Origin: Pedobacter panaciterrae
GTDB lineage: Bacteria > Bacteroidota > Bacteroidia > Sphingobacteriales > Sphingobacteriaceae
Assembly (NCBI RefSeq): GCF_013204795.1
Contig: NZ_JABMKW010000008.1
Span: 992,001-1,056,000, forward strand
Length of the DNA: 64,000 bases
Direction: 5' to 3'
The notes under the pieces were generated by a model that did not search any database, had not been told where the DNA came from, and saw only the letters and a list, made by a program, of their open reading frames with translations. The position numbers and the translations under genes were made by a program. Positions 53,349-61,462 of the stretch are shown piece after piece; position 1 is the stretch's first letter; the number at the start of each line of letters is the position of its first letter.

Positions 53349-54080
53349 ATGAACACACAGGAATGGTCGTACCGTATTAAATCGGTACGTCAGAAAAGAC
53401 GACTCGTTAAAACAGATCGTGATAAGCAGCTGATACAGTTTGACAAACGACGCGCAGAACTTTGGCAACAAAAGAGGCTTTTGCCACTGGTACCATTAGA
53501 ACATCCCTACCAACGTGGCTGGAAACGTTTTTTTGTACTTCGAGAAGATTTAAAACATAGTCCAAGGACAGCGTTTTATGAAACACTGCTTGCGAAGATA
53601 AACACCGTTGAATACCATTACGATAAGACGTTCAAACGGAAGAAGCGACCTAAAAAGCGCTATGGGTACGAAGTGAAGCAACAATTATTGCGTGAGTTTT
53701 CCATTTATAGCTGGGATGCTAAAAAGGTGAATTTAACCGACGACGAAAAGGCTTGCTTTACATGCGTTGAAACCTTTGATGTTAAAACCAGACGCGTAGG
53801 TATAAAATACGTATTTACTGAGCCTTGGCGATATAAGTTAAAAGTTACACCCCATATGATTACGCATATAAAGTTGATGGATCTGGATATTGAAAGAGAG
53901 CTATCATATATAGCCGATCATATTGATAATCATAACCTGGAACCACGTATTAACTTGCTAACGCGAGGCAGAGGGTACCGTTGGAGCGGATGGTTTTACG
54001 AGCAGAATAAATACATTAACAAAATTAAAAACATACCCAGATACAGCCCAAAAGAAGCTTATCTGGAATTAGAAACATAA
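53349..54080 (+). CDS. RtcB-associated basic protein of unknown function
   Basis: ATG 53349 gives 243 residues. The protein is very basic, with an Arg/Lys-rich N-terminal helix (IKSVRQKRRLVKTDRDKQLI, about 9-28; DKRRAELWQQKR) and later KTFKRKKRPKKRYG (about 98-111). Aromatic-rich segments such as LEHPYQRGWKRFFVLRED and YRWSGWFYEQ follow. Two Cys residues occur as CFTC (about 137-140). There is no signal peptide or membrane helix. I do not recognise the family. The charge and the position 6 bp before rtcB suggest an RNA- or ribosome-binding partner in RNA repair; this is inference. Confidence 0.75.
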   Translation: MNTQEWSYRIKSVRQKRRLVKTDRDKQLIQFDKRRAELWQQKRLLPLVPLEHPYQRGWKRFFVLREDLKHSPRTAFYETLLAKINTVEYHYDKTFKRKKRPKKRYGYEVKQQLLREFSIYSWDAKKVNLTDDEKACFTCVETFDVKTRRVGIKYVFTEPWRYKLKVTPHMITHIKLMDLDIERELSYIADHIDNHNLEPRINLLTRGRGYRWSGWFYEQNKYINKIKNIPRYSPKEAYLELET

Positions 54081-54086
54081 ACCCAC

Positions 54087-55487
54087 ATGGGCAATTTAAG
54101 AACAAAAGATTTAAGTAAAATAGGTTATCATAATGATCAGCTGCGAAGCCTGGTTATTGGCATAGCCTCCAAAAATTTCAAACACTATAGTAAACAACAA
54201 TTGCTGGATCTGTTGGTGAATATTAACAATGATCCGCAAGCATTTTTGGATAATGAATTAACAAGTAAGATAGCTGAGAAGATAATAGGCAAAGTAGAAG
54301 GGGCATCGTTTAAAACTTACGAGTTACGCGATGAACCAGTATTCTGTAAGACATACGGAGGTAAGGGTATTGAACAATCAGCCAAAAAGCAAATGGAACT
54401 TGCAGGTCTGTTGCCGGTAAGCGTACAAAGTGCTTTAATGCCAGATGCGCACATGGGATTTGGGCTACCAATTGGTGGTGTGTTGGCTACAGATAATGCA
54501 GTGATCCCATATGCAGTGGGCATGGATATTGGTTGCCGAATGGCGCTTTCTATTATTGATGAAAGTGATAGTTTTATAAAAAGATTTGAATATCAAATCA
54601 AGCAGGCATTAAAAAATCACACTCATTTTGGAATGGAAGGTGGGTTGGATATGAGGCAAGAACATGAGGTTTTAGATAGTTTGGTGTTCAATGAAGTATC
54701 TTTTTTGAAACCATTAAGAGGTAAAGCTGTAAGGCAATTAGGGACATCCGGCAATGGTAACCATTTTGTAGAGTTTGGCGAAATTGAATTGTTGGCCGAT
54801 AATACCTTAGGATTACCCGCTAAGAAGTATACTGCATTATTAACACATTCGGGAAGCCGTGGTTTAGGTGCAGCTATAGCTAAACACTACACAAAAATAG
54901 CTATGGATAGCTGTAAACTACCACGGTACGCACAACAACTAGCTTGGCTAGATATTAATAGCGAAGCCGGGCAGGAATATTGGCTTACTATGACATTGGC
55001 CGGTGATTATGCTAAAGCTTGTCATGACCGCATTCATGCAAACCTTTTAAAAGCATTAGGGTTAAAGGCGCTCCATGTGGTGGAAAACCATCACAATTTT
55101 GCCTGGAAGGATAAATTAATTGATGGTAAAGATGTGATCATACACCGTAAGGGGGCGACCCCAGCGCATAAAGGTGAACTGGGTATCATTCCTGGCAGCA
55201 TGACAACACCGGCTTATCTGGTGTCTGGCAAAGGAAACTATGATGCATTATACTCTGCATCACATGGCGCTGGCCGTGCTATGAGCAGGCAAAAGGCTAA
55301 GGATAGTATGACTGTGTCTGCCATGAAAAAGTTGCTTGCTAATGCCCGTGTTAGCTTGATTGGAGGGACGGTTGAAGAGAACCCTTTAGCTTATAAGGAT
55401 ATTGAAACCGTTATAACTGCACAACATGATTTAGTGGAAATACAAGGTAAATTTTATCCACGTATTGTTAGAATGAATAAAGAGTAG
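54087..55487 (+). CDS. rtcB: RNA-splicing ligase RtcB
   Basis: A 466-residue 3'-phosphate/5'-OH RNA ligase. Manganese ligands and active-site motifs are present: MDIGC (Cys150), SGNGNHFVEFG (His226), LLTHSGSRG (His254), ENHHNFAW (His335/336), PGSMTTPAYLVSGKGN, and SASHGAGRAMSR with the guanylylated His393. RtcB joins 2',3'-cyclic-phosphate or 3'-phosphate ends to 5'-OH ends with GTP, as needed after endonuclease damage to tRNA or rRNA. In many Bacteroidota rtcB is paired with prfH; here only a prfH stub follows. Confidence 0.97.
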   Translation: MGNLRTKDLSKIGYHNDQLRSLVIGIASKNFKHYSKQQLLDLLVNINNDPQAFLDNELTSKIAEKIIGKVEGASFKTYELRDEPVFCKTYGGKGIEQSAKKQMELAGLLPVSVQSALMPDAHMGFGLPIGGVLATDNAVIPYAVGMDIGCRMALSIIDESDSFIKRFEYQIKQALKNHTHFGMEGGLDMRQEHEVLDSLVFNEVSFLKPLRGKAVRQLGTSGNGNHFVEFGEIELLADNTLGLPAKKYTALLTHSGSRGLGAAIAKHYTKIAMDSCKLPRYAQQLAWLDINSEAGQEYWLTMTLAGDYAKACHDRIHANLLKALGLKALHVVENHHNFAWKDKLIDGKDVIIHRKGATPAHKGELGIIPGSMTTPAYLVSGKGNYDALYSASHGAGRAMSRQKAKDSMTVSAMKKLLANARVSLIGGTVEENPLAYKDIETVITAQHDLVEIQGKFYPRIVRMNKE

Positions 55488-55489
55488 TG

Positions 55490-55552
55490 ATGAAGGAAAT
55501 TATGATACAGATTACATCAGGTAAGGGCCCGGCACAATGCTGCCGGGTATAA
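55490..55552 (+). pseudogene. prfH: Stub of prfH (peptide chain release factor homologue)
   Basis: Two bases after the rtcB stop, a frame begins MKEIMIQITSGKGPAQCCRV and stops at TAA. The segment IQITSGKGPAQCCRV is the conserved N-terminus of PrfH, a protein of about 200 residues that rescues ribosomes with damaged 16S RNA and is commonly encoded beside rtcB. Nothing of the GGQ catalytic domain follows; the AraC gene's 3' end is 72 bp away. The rest was probably deleted. The region also forms a hairpin (CCCGGCA / TGCCGGG, 55528-55547). Confidence 0.8.
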
Positions 55553-55623
55553 TAACATAAAATAATTCAGAAAGCATTCAGGCTCCATCTAATGAGAAAC
55601 CCATATTTTCCGATAAGTTGAGG

Positions 55624-56484
55624 TTATTTCCCTTCTTTGGAATCCTTTGGCGAATTCCTGAAGTCGGAGGGCGACAAACCCATATTCTTTTTGAAAAAAT
55701 TGGAGAAATAGGCCATGTCCTCAAAACCAAGTTCAAAAGTGATGTGTTTTACAGATTTATCAGTATAATATAAAAGCCGTTTGGCTTCTACGATAATCCT
55801 TTCCTGGATAAGTTGCGAAGGGGTCTTTTGGTTGAAGATCGCAAAAAGATTAGACAATGTCTTGGGCGATTTGCAAAGCTGTCCGGCATAAAAACTAACG
55901 GAATGTTCCGATTTGAAGTTTGCCTCAACCAGCAGATTGAACTTTCGGATAATATGGAACCGTTCGTCCGGCAGTTTCTTTACTGGAACATGCCCCGCTT
56001 TAGCCAAATGCGTCACATAGCTGATCAGACGCTTTAATAATACCAGCAGCATTTCATTCTGGATATTGTCGGAAATCTTAAACTCATCAATGAACACATC
56101 GCAGAGCAGTTTCAGCTTTAGCTTTGCCTCGTCGCCTAGCTGGATGAATAAATGGTCTGTACTGCTGAATAGGAATCCCACACAGCTTACTTCGCTATCG
56201 TGATCAATAATGCAATAGAATTCGCGGTTAAACTGCCAGGCAACGATGCCCTCAGAATTTTCGAAGCTGAAGGATTGGTTGAACAGCAAAGTTACCAATG
56301 AATCCTTTGGAAAAACATATTCAGCTCCGTCGATAGTGATGGCTTGGCTTTCTCCTGGATTCCAGGCAATGGTAAAATACTTGTCGAATCGATCTTTGGT
56401 ATAAAACAACCTGCTGAAACTTGGTTCATCCTTAAAAATCAGCAATTCGCCATTTGTATCTTCCTCTCGTAGTTTGAGCTTCAT
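55624..56484 (-). CDS. AraC-family transcriptional regulator
   Basis: A 286-residue regulator. The N-terminal part (about 1-170) looks like a cupin-type sensor domain; the C-terminal part (about 185-280) is the AraC double helix-turn-helix with LCKSPKTLSNLF, ERIIVEAKRLLYYTDKSVKHITFELGFEDMAYFSNFFKKNMGLSPSDFR. It is divergent from the pirin-like pseudogene, which was probably its target. Confidence 0.95.
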   Translation of the reverse strand: MKLKLREEDTNGELLIFKDEPSFSRLFYTKDRFDKYFTIAWNPGESQAITIDGAEYVFPKDSLVTLLFNQSFSFENSEGIVAWQFNREFYCIIDHDSEVSCVGFLFSSTDHLFIQLGDEAKLKLKLLCDVFIDEFKISDNIQNEMLLVLLKRLISYVTHLAKAGHVPVKKLPDERFHIIRKFNLLVEANFKSEHSVSFYAGQLCKSPKTLSNLFAIFNQKTPSQLIQERIIVEAKRLLYYTDKSVKHITFELGFEDMAYFSNFFKKNMGLSPSDFRNSPKDSKEGK

Positions 56485-56586
56485 CTATGATGACGTTTAA
56501 TCTTTAGCAAGATATCAAATCTGGTTTCAAAATGCAAGATTTCGGGAATGCCAGCTTAAGATTTTAGTTACTATCGTTAACAAAAA

Positions 56587-56960
56587 ATGGCAGGAAATCA
56601 TTTGATCTGCCTGCCACCGGTCACTGCTATTTATAGCCTGAATCCCAATTCCAGTTTCTCATTTTCACCGAGAAAGGATGATGAAGTTGCTGTATTTGTC
56701 ACTGCTTCGGAAGTAGATGTAAATGGTATTGTGTTAGGCAACAGCAAAATGTTGCTGATGGAGGAAGGTATCAAGGAATCGTTTTTCAGAACGATAAGAT
56801 CAATGCAGCAGATATTCTCATTTTCGGAGGCAAGCCGTATAACGAACCAATCGTGGCAGAAGGTCCGTTTGTTATGAACAGTTATGCTGATATAGCAACT
56901 GCCTACCGGGACTTTTTTGCCGGAGCCTGCGGAAGTATTAATCTATCATCGCTGCGATAA
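56587..56960 (+). pseudogene. Pirin-family gene remnant with frameshift
   Basis: The first frame (from ATG 56587) ends its sensible sequence at LLMEEG after the cupin-like stretch LNPNSSFSFSPRKDDEVAVFV. The next part is in another frame: YQGIVFQNDKINAADILIFGG, then PYNEPIVAEGPFVMNSYADIATAYRDFF, ending at TAA 56958. GGKP.NEPIVA.GPFVMN is the signature of pirin C-terminal domains. Both the frameshift near 56768 and the missing N-terminal half (pirins are about 230-300 residues) show that the gene is dead. Confidence 0.85.
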
Positions 56961-57074
56961 ATTGTAAAATGTAAGACAAAGAATGAACAGGCGAAACAAT
57001 TTCTGCAACTTATCGGTTATAGCTAGGCGCCTTGGAGATTGAGATGGCCGTTTAGGTGAGTTAACAATTACATT

Positions 57075-57536
57075 ATGAAAAACAACGATCAATTTGCTGC
57101 ACAGGAAGCCCAGGTACTCTGGACAATAAATAAACGTCTTGAGGCGATAAGACAAAAGAACCTGGAATTGACTTTATCATTTTATTCTCACCGGATTGTT
57201 TCTTTTGATGTGGTTGATCCGCTTCAGCTTTCAGGTCTGGATGACATCAGAATGCGCTTGAAAAATTGGTTCTCCACTTTTGGTGAAGGCCCGATTGGTT
57301 TTGAGATTGCTGAGCCTTTTCTTTTGGTGCGCGAGGATGTAGCTTTCTGCTATAATTTAAACCATGTATTTGCCGCAAAGAAGGATGGGGGAATCCTGGA
57401 TATGTTCTGGAGGGAAACTACCTGTTATCAGAAAATGAATGGGAAATGGTTAATTGTTCATTCGCACAATTCAGTCCCATTTGACATTCAAACAGGAAAG
57501 GCCTCGGTAGGTTTAAAGCCGACGACTGAAGGCTAG
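57075..57536 (+). CDS. NTF2/SnoaL-like (DUF4440-type) protein
   Basis: A 153-residue protein of cone-shaped alpha+beta (NTF2-like) type. An N-terminal helix, YSHRIVSFDVVDPLQLSGLDDIR and the final strand GKWLIVHSHNSVPFD match ketosteroid-isomerase-like families. Its substrate is unknown; such proteins are often small-molecule isomerases or binding domains. Confidence 0.85.
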   Translation: MKNNDQFAAQEAQVLWTINKRLEAIRQKNLELTLSFYSHRIVSFDVVDPLQLSGLDDIRMRLKNWFSTFGEGPIGFEIAEPFLLVREDVAFCYNLNHVFAAKKDGGILDMFWRETTCYQKMNGKWLIVHSHNSVPFDIQTGKASVGLKPTTEG

Positions 57537-57537
57537 G

Positions 57538-57571
57538 AACTGTCGTGCTGTATTAAATCGGTATGTCGGAA
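57538..57571 (+). pseudogene. Possible decayed copy of the start of the RtcB-associated gene
   Basis: Bases 57543-57571 match 53367-53395, inside the start of the RtcB-associated gene, at 25 of 29 positions, and all four differences are transitions. The shared core is GTATTAAATCGGTA. In the matching frame the codons read IKSV followed by Cys-Arg-Lys, against IKSV-Arg-Gln-Lys in the intact gene. Similarity fades with small gaps to about 57600. The rest of this 126-bp gap shows nothing else. Confidence 0.5.
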
Positions 57572-57662
57572 GTTAATAAAAAGACCTTGGCTTTTTAAAC
57601 AGTGCCAATTATGTGAGTAGATTTTTCTTAGATTTACTGCTTTTAAAATTGGCAAATATTTG

Positions 57663-59036
57663 ATGATCAAATCTATTAAAGGGCTGCATGCCAAATTGAT
57701 CGGTAACAGTGCTGACACGCCACTCCAGGCCAGAATTTTTCATGAAGTTAGCCTGATCGCTATGATCGGTCTTCCTTTGGCAGTGCTGGTAAATATTGTG
57801 ATAAAGGTGCCATTAGCCAATGTAGCACTCTCGGCTGGCTGGATGGTAACTGCAGCGATGTACATCAATTCCAGATATTTTGGAAGACTGCAGCTTAGCT
57901 TTATCATATTTAGTGCAGGTACGAGCTTATTGATGGCATTTAACTATTTCATCAATTCAGGTATACATGGACCTACATTGATACTTTATCTTCTTTCGCT
58001 GGTTTTTACTTTGTCTGTAATGCCGACCAGGCAGTATGTATTTTGGATGCTGATTAACGTGGGTATTGTTGGTGGGTTATTGTTGGTTGAGTATTATAAC
58101 AGAGGATTTGTAAAAGTCACCTATGCAAAGCGAAGTGATCTGTTTTTGGACACAGCGACAACTTATATCTGTGTAGTTGTTTGTATGGGTGCGGTATTTT
58201 CTTACCTGATCAACAGTTATCAGCGGGAAAAGAATAATGCCCTGGCTGCTTCCCTTGCTTTAAAAGACGCCAATGATTCCAAAACCCGGTTATTATCTAT
58301 TTTATCGCATGACCTGCGTTCTCCGTTGAATTCAATTGCCAGTTTTCTTGAAATGCTCCATGAATATGAATTATCGCCGGATGAACGCCGATTTCTGGAA
58401 AAGAACCTGCTTAATGAAACAAAAAACACGCAGGTGCTGCTGCATAATTTATTGAACTGGACAAAATCGCAGATGGACGGTGGTACCAGCGTAAATATGG
58501 TGAGACTGAACCTGTTTGAAATAGTATCAACCTGTTTGGCTGTACAACAAGCAGCAGCAGATATAAAAACGGTCACAATCGGTGTGAATATTGATCCCTC
58601 TGCCGAGCTTACGGCGGATCTGGATATGCTTAAACTGGTGATCCGCAACCTGATTAATAATGCGATTAAGTTTACGCTGCCAGGTGGGAATATTCAAATA
58701 TATAGTTCCAGAGATTCTGGTCGTGTGAGGTTACATATTATGGATAACGGCGTGGGCATTCCGGTGGCAAGGCAGGGAAATCTCTTTGAGCTGAATGCCG
58801 CATCTACTTACGGCACAAGCAACGAAAAAGGTGTTGGGCTTGGCCTGAACTTATGCAAGGAGTACACTGAGATGCAGAAAGGTAAGATCAGTTTTCATAG
58901 CGTACCGGGTAGTGGAACAACCTTCACATTAGAATTCCCTGAAGCGAATGATGAAGGCATTGTGGGTTCACACACTGGTAATTACTTAACTACAGACTCA
59001 AGTAAAGAATTGGCTTCCCAAACTCCTCAGATTTAG
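57663..59036 (+). CDS. Membrane sensor histidine kinase
   Basis: ATG 57663 is chosen over an adjoining TTG. The 457-residue kinase has about six membrane helices in the first 185 residues, then a coiled linker, a HisKA domain with His216 (LSHDLRSPLNSI) and an HATPase domain (NLINNAIKF; DNGVGIP; GVGLGLNLCKEY). It has no separate sensor domain, so it may sense the membrane or a membrane-soluble signal. No response regulator is adjacent. Its stop overlaps the convergent clpP stop by 4 bp. Confidence 0.93.
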   Translation: MIKSIKGLHAKLIGNSADTPLQARIFHEVSLIAMIGLPLAVLVNIVIKVPLANVALSAGWMVTAAMYINSRYFGRLQLSFIIFSAGTSLLMAFNYFINSGIHGPTLILYLLSLVFTLSVMPTRQYVFWMLINVGIVGGLLLVEYYNRGFVKVTYAKRSDLFLDTATTYICVVVCMGAVFSYLINSYQREKNNALAASLALKDANDSKTRLLSILSHDLRSPLNSIASFLEMLHEYELSPDERRFLEKNLLNETKNTQVLLHNLLNWTKSQMDGGTSVNMVRLNLFEIVSTCLAVQQAAADIKTVTIGVNIDPSAELTADLDMLKLVIRNLINNAIKFTLPGGNIQIYSSRDSGRVRLHIMDNGVGIPVARQGNLFELNAASTYGTSNEKGVGLGLNLCKEYTEMQKGKISFHSVPGSGTTFTLEFPEANDEGIVGSHTGNYLTTDSSKELASQTPQI

Positions 59037-59716
59037 GAATACCCCAATATTTCGTCAATCATACCGAATTCTTTGGCTTCTGTAGCTGTCATCCAATAAT
59101 CGCGAGCTGCAACTTCATTTATTTTATCATAGCTCTGACCACTACGCTCAGCAATGATCTGGTACAATTCGTTTTGAATCTTAAGTACCTCTCTGATACT
59201 GATGTCCATGTCTGCAGCAGTTCCTTGCGTTCCGCCAGAGGCTTGATGGATCATTACCCTTGAGTGTTTTAGGGCGGAGCGTTTCCCATCTGCACCTGCA
59301 CAAAGCAATACTGAAGCCATAGAGAGTGCAATACCTGTACAGATTGTGGCAACATCAGGCCTTATATATTGCATGGTGTCATAAATACCAAGCCCGGCGT
59401 AGACTGATCCACCTGGAGAATTGATATATAGCTGGATGTCTTTTTCAGCATCGGCAGACTGTAAAAAGAGTAATTGTGCCTGTATCACATTGGCATTTCT
59501 ATCGTCTATAGGCTCACCAATAAATATAATCCTATCCATCATCAAACGTGAAAATACATCCATCTGCGCTACGTTTAATTGCCGTTCTTCTATGATGTAG
59601 GGGGTCATAGCAAATGGACCAACATTGGCTGATGTTTGGGAGATGTGACGATCTACATGTAGACTGTTGATCCGATGGTGTTTTATTGCATAATTGCGAA
59701 ATTCGTTGTTCTTCAT
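59033..59716 (-). CDS. clpP: ClpP-type protease subunit, stand-alone paralogue
   Basis: A 227-residue ClpP with the catalytic triad Ser132 (GIALSMASVLL), His157 (VMIHQ) and Asp206 (AARDYWMT), and INSPGGSV for substrate binding. It has about 50 residues before the core, more than the usual short propeptide. No clpX or tig gene lies beside it, unlike the main clpP of most bacteria, so it is probably a second paralogue, perhaps in a mixed ring. Confidence 0.92.
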   Translation of the reverse strand: MKNNEFRNYAIKHHRINSLHVDRHISQTSANVGPFAMTPYIIEERQLNVAQMDVFSRLMMDRIIFIGEPIDDRNANVIQAQLLFLQSADAEKDIQLYINSPGGSVYAGLGIYDTMQYIRPDVATICTGIALSMASVLLCAGADGKRSALKHSRVMIHQASGGTQGTAADMDISIREVLKIQNELYQIIAERSGQSYDKINEVAARDYWMTATEAKEFGMIDEILGYS

Positions 59717-59808
59717 GTCTGTTGTTATTAGTTAAATTTTTAGGCATAGATTGCCCATGCCTCTGGTTTGGAGGGGTATAATTGTTAGTGCTAAATTAAA
59801 TGCGGATG

Positions 59809-60078
59809 TTATTTGCCGAAAAGCTGCATGATCTTTTGCCTGAAAGAATGATGCTCTGGAGCCGTAAACAACTTTTCATGTACCTGATCTATTTCTTTTC
59901 TCAGCTGCAGTCTTCCGTATTTATGGACCAGACTATATGTTTTTTGCTGCCAAAAAACACTTTCCTTTAAATTTGGTTGAAGCAGAAGATTAGCTTCAAA
60001 AAGGAGTATGTCTTCTGTATCTGTATCAGATAAAAGAAAATCCTCTATTAATCGCAGCTCATTCCATGATGTCTTCAT
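59809..60078 (-). CDS. Small partner protein of the downstream-type sigma operon
   Basis: An 89-residue protein rich in Leu, Glu and Gln, with predicted helices and no membrane segment. It begins 20 bp before the end of the sigma gene, in another frame, so translation is coupled. The layout suggests a cytoplasmic anti-sigma or regulatory partner, but no anti-sigma motif is visible. Confidence 0.6.
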   Translation of the reverse strand: MKTSWNELRLIEDFLLSDTDTEDILLFEANLLLQPNLKESVFWQQKTYSLVHKYGRLQLRKEIDQVHEKLFTAPEHHSFRQKIMQLFGK

Positions 60079-60622
60079 ATTCCAATGATTTTTCTTTTAC
60101 AGTTTCTTTTATTTTTTCGAGGCATTTAAATTTCTGAACAGTTGCTGACCGGGCGCTTGAAAATCCAAATCGTTCAGCCAGTGTTTCCATATTCAGCTTT
60201 TCATAATAAAAAGCGCTTAGGAGCTGCATACATTTCTGACCTGCCGTTTGCATCAAATGAAGTAATCTGGAAGAAGATACCTCTTCATAGACAGAATCAG
60301 CCGGGGCTGCGTCTACATCTAGTTCAATATTCAATTGATCAAGAGGCAGCTGCTTGCTGGTTTCTTTGTACCGTTTATTCCAAAGATATTTGGTAATGCC
60401 AAAAAGGTATGCTTTTTCGCTATGTTTAAGCACTATCTTAGCATGCTTTACTTTTTCATAATAAATGATCAGCGCATCCTGAAAAATATCTTTGGCTTCA
60501 TCAAATGATCCGCCCATTCTACTCACATGGCTTGCTACAAGAGGAAAAGTATCCTGGTACAGCGACATCAGCAAAGCTTCATTATCTGTGCTTACTTTAT
60601 CTTTATTGAGTTTTGTAACCAT
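60059..60622 (-). CDS. ECF-like RNA polymerase sigma factor
   Basis: A 187-residue sigma factor. Region 2 covers about 20-85 (FDEAKDIFQDALIIYYEKVK) and region 4 about 130-175 (CMQLLSAFYYEKLNMETLAERFGF). It differs strongly from the FecI-type factors elsewhere in the window. It overlaps a small gene of 89 residues and has no FecR partner. Confidence 0.9.
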   Translation of the reverse strand: MVTKLNKDKVSTDNEALLMSLYQDTFPLVASHVSRMGGSFDEAKDIFQDALIIYYEKVKHAKIVLKHSEKAYLFGITKYLWNKRYKETSKQLPLDQLNIELDVDAAPADSVYEEVSSSRLLHLMQTAGQKCMQLLSAFYYEKLNMETLAERFGFSSARSATVQKFKCLEKIKETVKEKSLEYEDIME

Positions 60623-60703
60623 TGCAACTATGTTTTAATAGTATGTGCCAGTTTGGACATAAATATCACCCAAATCTGGTAATTATTTTTTACTATTTTT
60701 TTT

Positions 60704-61345
60704 CTACATAGAAAGCAATACGGCTACATAATGGCAAATTGCTGCGGCAAGTACCATTGCGTGCCATAAGGAATGCGTATATGATCGTTTACCAAATAGG
60801 TAGACAATAGTTCCGGCCGAATATAATGCCGCACCGATAAAAAGCATAATGACCACAGATTCCGGAAGCACTGAAAAGAATCTATTGCCTCCAATAACCA
60901 TCATCCAGCCCATAAGCAAGTAAATAATTGTTGACACTATATTAAACTTGCCCGTAAACCATATTTTAAAAAATACACCTAAAAGCGTTAGTCCCCATAA
61001 TACCGAAAGCAGGGTGATACCGAAATGGTTGTTCATATAGATGAGTAGGAAAGGAGTGTAGGTTCCGGCAATCAGGAAATAAATACTAATGTGATCAAAG
61101 ATTTCGAATAATCTTTTTACTGCCGGTTCCAGGGCCAGGTGGTATACCATTGAGCAAGTAAATAAAAGCATAAAGCAAAAGCCGTATATTCCGGCGCCGA
61201 CAATTGCCGGGACATTGTTGTGAGCGGTTGCAATTCCTACTAATACCGGGAGGCCACTAACGCCAAATACGACTCCAATACCATGTATCAGTCCATGAAC
61301 CAGTTCTTGTTTTCTGGTATACTTGTATTTAAGTTCCCCCATCAA
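60704..61345 (-). CDS. Hemolysin III / YqfA family (PAQR) membrane protein
   Basis: A 213-residue protein with seven predicted membrane helices. The conserved acidic and histidine residues of the family occur in ELVHGLIHGIGVVFG, SMVYHLA, FEIFDHISIYFLIAGTYTPF and SLWHAMVLAAAICHY. Bacterial members help keep membrane fluidity and lipid composition. Confidence 0.93.
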   Translation of the reverse strand: MMGELKYKYTRKQELVHGLIHGIGVVFGVSGLPVLVGIATAHNNVPAIVGAGIYGFCFMLLFTCSMVYHLALEPAVKRLFEIFDHISIYFLIAGTYTPFLLIYMNNHFGITLLSVLWGLTLLGVFFKIWFTGKFNIVSTIIYLLMGWMMVIGGNRFFSVLPESVVIMLFIGAALYSAGTIVYLFGKRSYTHSLWHAMVLAAAICHYVAVLLSM

Positions 61346-61462
61346 ATAAGTAACAATTGAACTTTGTAAAAGTTACCTATATACCAATGTTTATTGTAAT
61401 GTAAATAATTATCTTAGTTGTCCAAACCTTTAAATTATGAAGGCTTACCTAATCCACTAAAT

